Shown: positions 25,561 through 32,871 of the stretch, piece after piece
Layout of the letters: each line of letters starts with the position of its first letter
Numbering within the stretch: position 1 is the stretch's first letter
Assembly (NCBI RefSeq): GCF_016887965.1
Contig: NZ_JAFDVD010000017.1
Location: 1-64,000 of the forward strand
Length of the DNA stretch: 64,000 bases
Source of the DNA: Phycicoccus sonneratiae
GTDB lineage: Bacteria; Actinomycetota; Actinomycetes; Actinomycetales; Dermatophilaceae
Direction: 5' to 3'
Made by a program: the position numbers and the translations under genes
Notes under the pieces: model-generated
Databases searched by the model: none
Told to the model about the DNA's origin: nothing
The model's input: only the letters and a program-made list of their open reading frames with translations

Positions 25561-26046
25561 TCAGGCCCGGCGGCGCGGGGGGACCGACCCGTAGAACGCG
25601 GCCCCGAGGTCGGTGGAGACCACCCCGGTCCCCCACTCGCCGCCCCAGCCGACACCGCCCGGGACCGAGGACTCGTGGGCGACCGGCGGGAGGGGGTCGG
25701 TGCCGTCCCAGACGTCGCGACCGACGGCGAGGGTCCGCCCCGCCGGGCTCGCGACGACCGCCCGGGCGAGCAGCCGCAGCAGGTCCGGACGCATGCCGTC
25801 GAGGAGGATGCGCGGGCGGTGCCGTTCGGCGAGGACGAGGAGGCGGGCCACCTCGTGGACGTCGTCCGGGCGCAGCCGGGTGCCGACGAGGAGGAGCCGG
25901 CGCACCTCGCCGAGCAGCTGCGTGCGGGCGGCCGAGCCGAGGCTGGTCAGGGCGTGCCGGTGCGCCGTCTCCTGCCAGTCGACAGGGCCGGTGCGCAGCA
26001 GGTGGCGGTACTCGCGGAGCACCGCCGTCTCGGCGGCGGGTCGCAC
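25561..26046 (-). CDS. Hypothetical protein, Arg/Leu-rich
   Basis: I do not recognise this 161-residue protein. It is mostly helical up to residue 100, with regular leucines (TQLLGEVRRLLLVGTRLRPDDVHEVARLLVLAERHRP), then a Gly/Trp-rich stretch (VGWGGEWGTG) and a basic end. It has no signal peptide, cysteines or obvious catalytic motif. GTG 26046 is chosen because TACCCT (26053-26058) ends 6 bases before it, a leaderless pattern. It is upstream of and co-directional with pyrE; conservation is unknown to me. Confidence 0.6.
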   Translation of the reverse strand: MRPAAETAVLREYRHLLRTGPVDWQETAHRHALTSLGSAARTQLLGEVRRLLLVGTRLRPDDVHEVARLLVLAERHRPRILLDGMRPDLLRLLARAVVASPAGRTLAVGRDVWDGTDPLPPVAHESSVPGGVGWGGEWGTGVVSTDLGAAFYGSVPPRRRA

Positions 26047-26154
26047 CACCCGAGGGTACGTCCGGCAGGCCCCTGACCGGTAGGGATGCCCCCGCGGGAA
26101 CCCCGGCAGGGCAGCCGGCGTCGGAGGATCCACCGACCGTCCCGAGGAGCCCCG

Positions 26155-26343
26155 ATGACCCAGCCCGCGACCACGCCCCAGCTGCGCTGCCCCCTCTGCG
26201 GGTGCACCGACTTCCAGCGCGAGGAGTCACGGCAGGAGTCCCGGTGGGGGTTCACCTCGCACCGGATGACCCTCCTCGTGTGCCGGCAGTGCCGGTACGT
26301 CCTCCACTTCTACGACAAGCACTCCATCTTCGACGTCGACTGA
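26155..26343 (+). CDS. Small zinc-ribbon protein
   Basis: The 62-residue product has two cysteine pairs, CPLCGC near residues 12-17 and CRQCR near residue 43-47, which should hold one zinc ion. The tail YVLHFYDKHSIFDVD is conserved-looking. GAGGAG lies 6 bases before ATG 26155; an in-frame ATG at 26086 adds a Pro/Arg-rich tail of no value. Function unknown; such ribbons usually act in nucleic-acid or protein contacts. A very strong hairpin follows the stop codon directly. Confidence 0.75.
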   Translation: MTQPATTPQLRCPLCGCTDFQREESRQESRWGFTSHRMTLLVCRQCRYVLHFYDKHSIFDVD

Positions 26344-26394
26344 CGCGCGCGGACGGGCCGGCCGCGGAGGGGCGGCCGGCCCGTGGCGCGCGCG
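26344..26394. terminator. Strong bidirectional terminator hairpin
   Basis: ACGGGCCGGCCGC (26353-26365) and GCGGCCGGCCCGT (26372-26384) pair perfectly over 13 bp with a 6-base loop. The alternating CG stretches outside (26344-26350 and 26387-26393) extend the stem after a GG/GG mismatch. It fills the gap between two convergent genes. Confidence 0.75.
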
Positions 26395-26402
26395 GACCGG
26401 GC

Positions 26403-26846
26403 TCAGGCGCCGGCCTGCTCCAGGAGCCGTTCGGCGGCGGCGCCGAGCGCCTCCTGCATCTCCGGGTCGTGGTCGTACTGCGCGGCGAGGGCGGCGGCGG
26501 TCACGGCGGCGGCCGCGAAGACCTGCCCGTCGTCCCAGCCCTTCGGGGGCACCGGACGCGGCCAGCGGCGCGGCCACCCGGTGCCGCACCAGTCGTCGAC
26601 CTCGTCGAGGAAGCCCTTCCCGGCGCCGTCCCGGCCACCGACGACGATGATCGCGCCGAGGAGGACACCGCGCAGCAGGTCGGCCCCGACCTCGGCCTCC
26701 TTCGGTGGCAGCGGCTGCGGGTTGAGCGCCGCCACGTCGAGCCGGCCGACCCCGCGGGCCACGAGGTGCCCGTGCGGGATGACCGCGTCCCACGCCTCGG
26801 GCGGGATGAGCCCGAGCTTCGCGAGTGCCTTCCAGTTCAGTGCCAT
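26403..26846 (-). CDS. Hypothetical protein with LNPQPLPP motif
   Basis: A 147-residue protein I cannot assign. Residues 38-50 read DVAALNPQPLPPK, a short proline motif that recurs in unrelated bacterial hypothetical proteins. A hydrophobic segment LLRGVLLGAIIVVGG follows, then a Trp-rich part (DDWCGTGWPRRWPRPVPPKGWDD) and a final Ala-rich helix. ATG 26846 follows GGGAGGA. It is monocistronic-looking and ends at the strong terminator. Confidence 0.65.
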   Translation of the reverse strand: MALNWKALAKLGLIPPEAWDAVIPHGHLVARGVGRLDVAALNPQPLPPKEAEVGADLLRGVLLGAIIVVGGRDGAGKGFLDEVDDWCGTGWPRRWPRPVPPKGWDDGQVFAAAAVTAAALAAQYDHDPEMQEALGAAAERLLEQAGA

Positions 26847-26929
26847 GGGGTCCTCCCTCGTCCGTCCACCCGCGTGGTGCGGGTCACCGGGGAGGAGGAC
26901 GCGGGGTGGCGGCTGATACCGGGCCGCGC

Positions 26930-27703
26930 TCAGCGGCGGCGCAGCGCCTCGACGAGCCGGGCCGCGCCCCCGCGCACGAGCGGACGCGGCAGGGCCCGCA
27001 CCACGAGGCTGGCGACCTTCCACTGCGCGCCGGGGACCGAGACGACCTTGCCGGCGGCGGCGTCCGCGAGCCCCTGCTGCGCCACCTCGGCGGCCTCGGT
27101 CCAGAGCGCCCGCGGGACGCCGGGCAGCGACATCCGCGCGCGGGTGTGGAACTCGCTGCGGGTCAGCCCGGGGCAGACCGCGGTGACGCCGACACCGGTC
27201 CCGCGCAGCTGGCCGGCGAGCGCCTCGCTGAACACCGTGACGAAGGACTTCTCGGCCGCGTAGGTGCCGTTGGCCATGAACCCGGCGACCGAGCCGACGT
27301 TGACGATCGTGCCGCGGCCCCGCTCGCGCATCGCCCGGCCGGCGGCGTGGCAGGTGAGCATCACGGCGCGGACCATGACGTCGAGCGCGGCCTCCTCCTG
27401 GACGACGTCGTTGTCGAGGAAGGGCCGGTGCAGCCCGAAGCCGGCGTTGTTGACGAGGACGTCGACGGGGCGGTCGGGGTCGGCTAACCGGCGGCACACC
27501 TCCTCGGTCTGCTCGCGGTCGGCGAGGTCGGCGACGAGCACCTCGGCGGCGGTGCCGTGCCGCTCGCGCAGCTCGCCCACGAGGCGCTCGAGGCGGGCGC
27601 GGTCGCGGGCGACGAGGACGAGGTCGTGGCCGTCGTGGGCCAGGCGTTCGGCGAAGGCGCGGCCGATGCCGGCCGAGGCGCCGGTGACGAGGGCGGTGCT
27701 CAT
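26930..27703 (-). CDS. Short-chain dehydrogenase/reductase
   Basis: Classical SDR of 257 residues: NAD(P)-binding TGASAGIG (residues 8-15), NNAG near residue 90, catalytic Ser in NVGSVAG and the YAAEK active-site pair near residue 150. The Arg after the second strand (ARDRARL) favours NADPH. The substrate is unknown; the C-terminal part (PRALWTEAAEVAQQGLADAAAG) resembles DltE/YdfG-like oxidoreductases. A TAGGGT -10 ends 7 bases before the ATG, so the mRNA is probably leaderless. It is divergent from exonuclease III. Confidence 0.9.
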   Translation of the reverse strand: MSTALVTGASAGIGRAFAERLAHDGHDLVLVARDRARLERLVGELRERHGTAAEVLVADLADREQTEEVCRRLADPDRPVDVLVNNAGFGLHRPFLDNDVVQEEAALDVMVRAVMLTCHAAGRAMRERGRGTIVNVGSVAGFMANGTYAAEKSFVTVFSEALAGQLRGTGVGVTAVCPGLTRSEFHTRARMSLPGVPRALWTEAAEVAQQGLADAAAGKVVSVPGAQWKVASLVVRALPRPLVRGGAARLVEALRRR

Positions 27704-27710
27704 GGCACCG

Positions 27711-27752
27711 ACCCTAGGTCCGCCGGGCGGCGTCGGCGCGCGTCGTTAGGGT
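27711..27752. promoter_or_regulatory. Back-to-back leaderless promoters
   Basis: On the minus strand TAGGGT occupies 27711-27716, 7 bases before the SDR ATG. On the plus strand TAGGGT occupies 27747-27752, 6 bases before the exonuclease III GTG. The two identical -10 boxes with start codons at the expected transcription start points show two divergent leaderless genes in a 55-base gap. Confidence 0.65.
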
Positions 27753-27758
27753 GGGCGG

Positions 27759-28538
27759 GTGCGCATCGCCACCTGGAACGTCAACTCGATCCGCTCCCGC
27801 ATCGACCGTGTCGAGGACTGGCTGCGGCGCACCGACGTCGACGTCCTCTGCATGCAGGAGACCAAGGCCCGCGAGGACCAGTTCCCCTTCGACCGGTTCG
27901 AGGCGCTCGGCTACGAGGTCGCCCACCACGGCCTCAACCAGTGGAACGGCGTCGCGGTGCTGTCGCGGGTCGGTCTCGACGACGTCCAGGTCGGCTTCGA
28001 GGGCGACCCCGGGTGGGGCGAGCCGCTGGCCGCCGAGGCGCGGGCCATCGGGGCGACGTGCGGCGGGGTCCGCTTCTGGTCGGTCTACGTGCCCAACGGA
28101 CGGGCGCTCGACGACCCGCACATGGCGTACAAGCTCGCCTGGCTCGGGCAGCTGCGCGACCGCGCGGTCGAGTGGGCCGCCGACGGCACACCGGTCGCGC
28201 TCTGCGGCGACTGGAACATCGCCCCGCGCGACGAGGACGTCTGGTCGATGGAGTACTACCTCGACAAGTCGCACGTCAGCCCGCCCGAGCGCGCCGCGTT
28301 CCATGCCTTCCTCGACGCCGGGTTCGTCGACGTCGTCCGCCCGCACACCCCCGGCGCGTACACGTACTGGGACTACCAGCGCCTCGCCTTCCCCAAGAAG
28401 CGCGGGATGCGCATCGACTTCGTGCTGGGCTCGGCGTCGTTCGCGGCCCGGGTCGCGGGTGCGGCCATCGATCGCGAGGAGCGCAAGGGCACCGGCGCCA
28501 GCGACCACGCGCCGGTCGTCGTCGAGCTCGACGACTGA
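27759..28538 (+). CDS. xth: Exodeoxyribonuclease III (AP endonuclease)
   Basis: DNA-repair nuclease that cuts at abasic sites and removes 3' blocking groups. The 259 residues show the ExoIII signature parts IATWNVNSIRSRI, CMQETK (catalytic Glu near residue 34), GDWNIAP, and the closing TGASDHAPVVVEL with the catalytic Asp-His. The GTG 27759 begins exactly at the conserved first strand, six bases after TAGGGT. Normal length; no partner gene. Confidence 0.96.
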   Translation: MRIATWNVNSIRSRIDRVEDWLRRTDVDVLCMQETKAREDQFPFDRFEALGYEVAHHGLNQWNGVAVLSRVGLDDVQVGFEGDPGWGEPLAAEARAIGATCGGVRFWSVYVPNGRALDDPHMAYKLAWLGQLRDRAVEWAADGTPVALCGDWNIAPRDEDVWSMEYYLDKSHVSPPERAAFHAFLDAGFVDVVRPHTPGAYTYWDYQRLAFPKKRGMRIDFVLGSASFAARVAGAAIDREERKGTGASDHAPVVVELDD

Positions 28539-28606
28539 GGTCCGCCCCGGCGTCGAGGGCCGGGCGGGGGCTGACGGACGTCGGCGGTCGGGGTTACCGT
28601 GCCGGG

Positions 28607-29020
28607 ATGACCCGCCCGCCGCACGAGAACGTCGCGACGCTCCTCGTCGACCCGACGGTGCTCGCCGCGCTCGAGGTGAGCCTCATGCACCTCGACCTGC
28701 GGGTGTGGCCGATGGCGACGGCGCCCATCTGCGCCGACGGGCCGCGGCAGGCCTTCCAGTACCGCCGGCGCGTCGTCGAGGCCCGGCGGGGGGCGTGGGA
28801 CGACGCCGCCGACTGGGTGCCGGTGTGGGTGTCGTTCGGCGCGTCGTGGCGCGAGGGCGCCGAGCCGCTGCCGTGGGCCGCCCACGCCGCGCTCTGGGAC
28901 GAGCTCGCCCGCTGGCCGGGGCACCTGCGCTACCGCAAGTGCCTCACGGGGGTGGCGCCGCTGCCGGTTCCGGTGGGGGTCGACGGCGAGGGGTCGGGTC
29001 CCCGGGTCCGCCGCGCCTGA
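28607..29020 (+). CDS. Hypothetical protein, Trp-rich
   Basis: The 137-residue protein is not recognised. It has eight or more tryptophans spread through the chain (VWPMATA, GAWDDAADWVPVWVSFGASW, PWAAHAALWDELARWPGHLRYRKC), no signal peptide and no membrane helix. ATG 28607 is preceded by TACCGT at a 6-base distance, which supports it as a real, leaderless gene. Its 3' end is followed by repeated hairpin elements. Confidence 0.65.
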   Translation: MTRPPHENVATLLVDPTVLAALEVSLMHLDLRVWPMATAPICADGPRQAFQYRRRVVEARRGAWDDAADWVPVWVSFGASWREGAEPLPWAAHAALWDELARWPGHLRYRKCLTGVAPLPVPVGVDGEGSGPRVRRA

Positions 29021-29049
29021 CGCGCCCACCAGCGCTCCCGCCCCCAGCG

Positions 29050-29127
29050 CGCCACCAGGAAGGTTCCCTGGCAGCAGATGTGGGGTGAACACCCCCATCC
29101 CGCCACCATGAAGGCTTCCTGGTGGCG
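29050..29127. repeat. Triple 13-mer repeat forming alternative hairpins
   Basis: CGCCACCAGGAAG occurs at 29050-29062, a one-mismatch copy CGCCACCATGAAG at 29101-29113, and the exact reverse complement CTTCCTGGTGGCG at 29115-29127. The last two form a near-perfect 13-bp hairpin with a 1-base centre; the first can pair with the last instead. The element lies between convergent genes and probably terminates both, but the repeated sequence suggests a dispersed REP-like family. Confidence 0.6.
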
Positions 29128-29152
29128 ACTGAGGGGTACTCGCCCGCTGCCG

Positions 29153-29965
29153 TCAGACCTGCTCGCGGGGGCAGAACCAGGTGGTGCGCCCGCCCACGGT
29201 GGCCCGCCGCATCTCGGCCCCGCAGCGCGGGCAGTGCCCGGACGGCCCCCGGTGCGCGACCACCTCGAGGGTGTGCACCCCACCGCGCCGGACGGCCTGG
29301 CGCACGGCCGTCCGCACCCGTCGGCGCAGCTCGTCGAGCTCGTCGACCGACAGCTCACCCGCGGGCCGACGCGGGTCGAGGCGCGCCTGCCAGAGGACCT
29401 CGTCGGCGAGCAGGTTGCCCACCCCGGCGAGGGTGCCCTGGTCGAGCAGCCGGGCCTTGACCGGCAGCCGCCCGCGCCCGACCCGCTCGCGGAACTCCGC
29501 GCGGCCGACCTCCGCGGCGTCCGGGCCGAGGGCCTCGACGTCGGGGTCGAGCCGCACCCGGCCGAGGCGACGCGGGTCGAGCAGCCGCAGCGCACCGCCG
29601 TCGTCGAACCACAGGGTGAAGCGGAACCACTCCTCCTTCCGGCGGCGCGGGTCGGCCCGGCGGCCGGTGCCCTGGTAGTCGCCGCCCTCGGCGGCGCCCT
29701 CCGGGCCGCTGACGAGGATGCGCCCGCTCATCCCGAGGTGGAGGCCGAGCGTCGGTGACCCCTCGCCGTCGACGTCGCACCAGATCGACTTGCCGCGCCG
29801 GTGCGCCGCGGTGAGCCGGTGCCCGACGAGGGCGTCGCGGATCTCGCCGGGACGGTGCGGCCGGCACTCCCAGGTGTCGGAGTCGTCGACGTCGACGACG
29901 GTGCGGCGCAACCCGGCCCGCTCGATGACGGCCCGGGCCGACTCGACCTCGGGGAGCTCGGGCAC
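29153..29965 (-). CDS. Fpg/Nei-family DNA glycosylase
   Basis: Base-excision-repair glycosylase/AP lyase of 270 residues. The mature N-terminus PELPEVES gives the catalytic Pro and Glu; GKSIW holds the conserved Lys near residue 59; LGMSGR and the H2TH region (LLDQGTLAGVGNLLADEVLW) are clear. The C-terminal zinc finger begins CPRCG but ends FCPREQ, so the fourth Cys is missing. Bases removed (oxidised purines or pyrimidines) cannot be told. The GTG start is 3 bases after the stop of the DinB-like gene, so the two are co-transcribed. Confidence 0.92.
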   Translation of the reverse strand: MPELPEVESARAVIERAGLRRTVVDVDDSDTWECRPHRPGEIRDALVGHRLTAAHRRGKSIWCDVDGEGSPTLGLHLGMSGRILVSGPEGAAEGGDYQGTGRRADPRRRKEEWFRFTLWFDDGGALRLLDPRRLGRVRLDPDVEALGPDAAEVGRAEFRERVGRGRLPVKARLLDQGTLAGVGNLLADEVLWQARLDPRRPAGELSVDELDELRRRVRTAVRQAVRRGGVHTLEVVAHRGPSGHCPRCGAEMRRATVGGRTTWFCPREQV

Positions 29966-29968
29966 CGG

Positions 29969-30478
29969 TCAGCGACGGGTGAGGATGCCGGCCGCGTAGG
30001 CCGCCTGCCCGACGTGCTGGGTGGCGTCGTTGATCGCGCTGACGAGCCGCACCCCGAGGGTGACCGGCGGGTCCCAGTCCTCGTCGACGACGCGGTCGAG
30101 GTCGGCGTCGGTGACCCCGCGCAGGGCGTCGTCGACGAGGGTTGCGGTGGCGTCGAAGTACCCGCGCAGGTCGGCGGCCGAGGCGCACACGGCGAGGACG
30201 TCGGCGTAGTCCATCCCGTACCCGTGGGCGCTGGCCGGGAACGGCAGGCCGAAGCGGTCGGCCCAGCCGTCGGCGGTCCACACGACGTCGCGGTCGAAGG
30301 CGTCGGCGACGTGGGTGTCGAGGACGCGGGTCAGGTGCCAGACGAGCCAGGCGACGGTGTTGGCGCCCTCGGCCGGCGGCTCGGCGAGCCGCTCCTCGGG
30401 GAGGTCGTCGAGGAGGCCGTGCACCGTCTCGCGCACGCGGTCGAAGGCGTCGAGGAGGAGGTCGCTCGTGGTGGCCAT
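29969..30478 (-). CDS. DinB/DUF664-family protein
   Basis: Four-helix protein of 169 residues in the DinB/YfiT-like superfamily. The three metal-binding His positions are probably in VAWLVWHLTRVLDTH (about residues 45-58) and NDATQHVGQAAY near the end. Related actinobacterial proteins are mycothiol-dependent transferases, but that activity is only possible here. ATG 30478 has TAGCGT ending 7 bases upstream (leaderless). First gene of a pair with the Fpg/Nei glycosylase. Confidence 0.82.
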   Translation of the reverse strand: MATTSDLLLDAFDRVRETVHGLLDDLPEERLAEPPAEGANTVAWLVWHLTRVLDTHVADAFDRDVVWTADGWADRFGLPFPASAHGYGMDYADVLAVCASAADLRGYFDATATLVDDALRGVTDADLDRVVDEDWDPPVTLGVRLVSAINDATQHVGQAAYAAGILTRR

Positions 30479-30488
30479 GGTGCTGACG

Positions 30489-32162
30489 CTACCCGCGCCC
30501 GCCGACCGCCAACCCCTCCGGGACGGTGGCGCCCGCCGGGCGGCCGGAGCGGCCGAGGGTGAGGGCCAGCAGCGCCCCGAGCACCGCCGCGCCGGCCGCG
30601 CCCCGGAAGACCGACGACACCTGGACGACGGCCGCCTCGCGCAGGGCATCGGTGTCCGTGGGGTCCGGGAGGGCGGCGACCGCCCCGTAGTAGGCGTGCA
30701 ACCCCACCGCGGTGAGCAGGGCCAGCCCGACGACCATCCCGACCATCCGCGCGACGACGACGAGGGCGGACGCGGTGCCGTGGGTCTCCTCGGACGACTC
30801 GGCGAGCGCGGCGTCGTTGACCGGCGCGAGGGCCAACCCGATGCCGAGACCGGTGACGGCGAGCACGACGGTGGCGCCCCACTGCTCGAGCGACCCCGGG
30901 CCCCAGGTCGACATCACCCCCAGCCCGACGGCGGTGAGCGCGAGCCCTCCCCCGGCGATCGCGCCCGCCCGCAGCCGTCGCAGGAGCCACCCACCGGCCA
31001 GCGCCCCGACCGGCACGGCGACGAGGAAGCGGACGAGGACGAGGGCCGCCTCGCCCTGGTCCTCCGTGTACACGAGCCGGGCGAGCAGGGGGACGTCGAC
31101 GACGACCGCGACGAGGGCCACCCCGGCGAGGAGCGAGACCCCGAGCGCGCGCAGCAGCCGGCCGCGCACGAGCCCCCTCGGGACGAGCGGCGCGACGGAC
31201 CGCCGGTGGTGCACGACGTAGGCGAGGACGAGGAGGGCCGCGACGGGCAGCAGCGCGTAGCCGAGCGGTCCGACGACCTCGCGCTCCGGCTCCGCGGCGG
31301 CGAAGGTGAGGACGACGGCCCCGAGCGCCCCGCCGACGAGCGCGGCCCCGAGCAGGTCGACCCGGCGCAGGGCGCCCCACCGACCGTGCATCATCGCCCC
31401 GAGGGCGGCGACGGCGAGGACCGCGGCGACCACCCCCACCGGTGTCGCGAGCCGCGAGGTGGCCTCTCCGAAGGGGACGAACGGCAGCCCGAGGTCGACG
31501 CTCGTCACGAGGGCCTGCGGCGCCGCGAGGGCCAGCCAGCCGACGGCCACGGCCAGCGTCCCGAGGACGGCCGGGACCGGCCGCGGCCGGCGCACCCCTC
31601 CCCCGCCCGTGACGACCACCGCCGCGGCGAGGACCACCCCGGCGGCCGCCCCGAGCCAGAAGATGGCGCGCCAGTCCGCGACGACGAGGACGGCCGCGCC
31701 GAGCACCGGCCCGAGGACCGACCCCAGCTCCTGCACTGCGCCCACGACCCCGAGCGGCACCCCCCGGCGTCCCGCCGGCCAGAGGTCGGCGACGAGCGCG
31801 AGCGTCGCGGGGACGAGCCCGCCGCCGCCGACGCCCTGCACCACCCGTCCCGCGACGAGCACCGGCAGCTCGACGGCCAGCGCGGTGACCATCGAGCCGA
31901 GGACGAAGACGGCGAGGCAGCCGAGCAGCACGCGCCGCCGGTCGACGAGGTCGGCGAGGCGGCCGACGAGCGGCAGCACCGCGACGTAGCCGAGGAGGAA
32001 GCCGGAGACGATGGGCGTCGCCCGCTGGAGGGAGTCGATGCCGACCCCGACGCCGCGCATCATGTCGGTGAGCGCGAGGACGACGACGTAGGTGTCGGCC
32101 GCGGCGAGCGCGACCGCCACCGAGGCCGCGCCGAGCAGCGCCCTAGGGGCGGGTGATCTCAA
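30489..32162 (-). CDS. P55-like MFS exporter
   Basis: A 557-residue major facilitator with about 14 helices. LVGRLADLVDRRRVLL is the loop 2-3 motif, and GRVVQGVGGGGLVPATLALVADLWP and GAVQELGSVLGPVLGAAVLVVADWR are the DHA2 (EmrB/QacA) signatures. It directly follows an LprG/LppX-like lipoprotein gene, the same arrangement as lprG-Rv1410c (P55) of mycobacteria, where the pair exports triacylglycerol to the outer envelope. The assigned start is TTG 32162, overlapping the lipoprotein gene by 20 bases; a slightly later start is possible. Role by synteny only. Confidence 0.85.
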   Translation of the reverse strand: MRSPAPRALLGAASVAVALAAADTYVVVLALTDMMRGVGVGIDSLQRATPIVSGFLLGYVAVLPLVGRLADLVDRRRVLLGCLAVFVLGSMVTALAVELPVLVAGRVVQGVGGGGLVPATLALVADLWPAGRRGVPLGVVGAVQELGSVLGPVLGAAVLVVADWRAIFWLGAAAGVVLAAAVVVTGGGGVRRPRPVPAVLGTLAVAVGWLALAAPQALVTSVDLGLPFVPFGEATSRLATPVGVVAAVLAVAALGAMMHGRWGALRRVDLLGAALVGGALGAVVLTFAAAEPEREVVGPLGYALLPVAALLVLAYVVHHRRSVAPLVPRGLVRGRLLRALGVSLLAGVALVAVVVDVPLLARLVYTEDQGEAALVLVRFLVAVPVGALAGGWLLRRLRAGAIAGGGLALTAVGLGVMSTWGPGSLEQWGATVVLAVTGLGIGLALAPVNDAALAESSEETHGTASALVVVARMVGMVVGLALLTAVGLHAYYGAVAALPDPTDTDALREAAVVQVSSVFRGAAGAAVLGALLALTLGRSGRPAGATVPEGLAVGGRG

Positions 32163-32835
32163 CGGGCTTGCCGTAGTCGGTGAGCGTGAGGGTGTACGTG
32201 GAGTCGCCGCCCTCGAAGAACGGCCCGACGAGCGTCGCCGTGCGCAGCTGGTCGGCGTCGGTGAGGCCGAAGGTCACCCGGTACGTCCCGGTGCCGTCGC
32301 CGAGGTGGAAGAGGTCCGAGACGCGCTGTGCGGGAAGCGTTCCCGAGATCTGGGTGAGCACCTCCTTGCCGGCACGCACCTGGCCCCCGGCCTTCGGGCT
32401 CCCGGTCTGGGGCAGCAGCCCGGCGATGCCGTCGGCCGGGTCGAAGAAGCCCGCCGGGTTCGGGGCGTTGAGGGTCGAGAGGTCGAACTTCTCGAAGTCC
32501 GGCGTGAAGAGCTTGAGGTAGGCGTCCTCGCCGACCGCGATGACGTCGACGGTCGCGGCCACACCGCGCACGGTGCCGGTGATGGTGCCCTCGAACTTCG
32601 GCTCGGCGGCGTCGACGACGCCCTGGCCCTTGGCGGCGCTCACGCCGTTCTCCGTGGCGGGGACGTCGGTGCTCGCGAGGTCGAGGGCGACGCTGCCCGC
32701 GGAGGCCAGCGCCGCGCGGGCGGCCTCGAGCCGCTGGGTCGGTGACTTCGCGGGTGCCTCGTCGCCACCGCCGTCGCACCCGGCGACGAGGAGGGTGGCC
32801 GCGGCCAGGAGGGCGAGGACGGGGCGGCGGCGCAT
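32143..32835 (-). CDS. LprG/LppX-like lipoprotein
   Basis: Lipoprotein of 230 residues: signal peptide with lipobox LVAGC-DGG, then the LppX_LprAFG domain (VALDLASTDVPATENGVSAAKGQG…FEGTITGTVRGVAATVDVIAVGEDAYLKLFTPDFEKFD). These domains form a half-barrel with a large cavity that holds tri-acylated lipids. ATG 32835 is chosen because TACCCT ends 7 bases upstream and the signal peptide starts there. The P55-like MFS gene follows and overlaps, so lipid shuttling across the envelope is the likely joint role. Confidence 0.9.
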   Translation of the reverse strand: MRRRPVLALLAAATLLVAGCDGGGDEAPAKSPTQRLEAARAALASAGSVALDLASTDVPATENGVSAAKGQGVVDAAEPKFEGTITGTVRGVAATVDVIAVGEDAYLKLFTPDFEKFDLSTLNAPNPAGFFDPADGIAGLLPQTGSPKAGGQVRAGKEVLTQISGTLPAQRVSDLFHLGDGTGTYRVTFGLTDADQLRTATLVGPFFEGGDSTYTLTLTDYGKPVEITRP

Positions 32836-32871
32836 GGCGGTCAGGGTAACCGCCACGCGCCGCCCCGCGGA

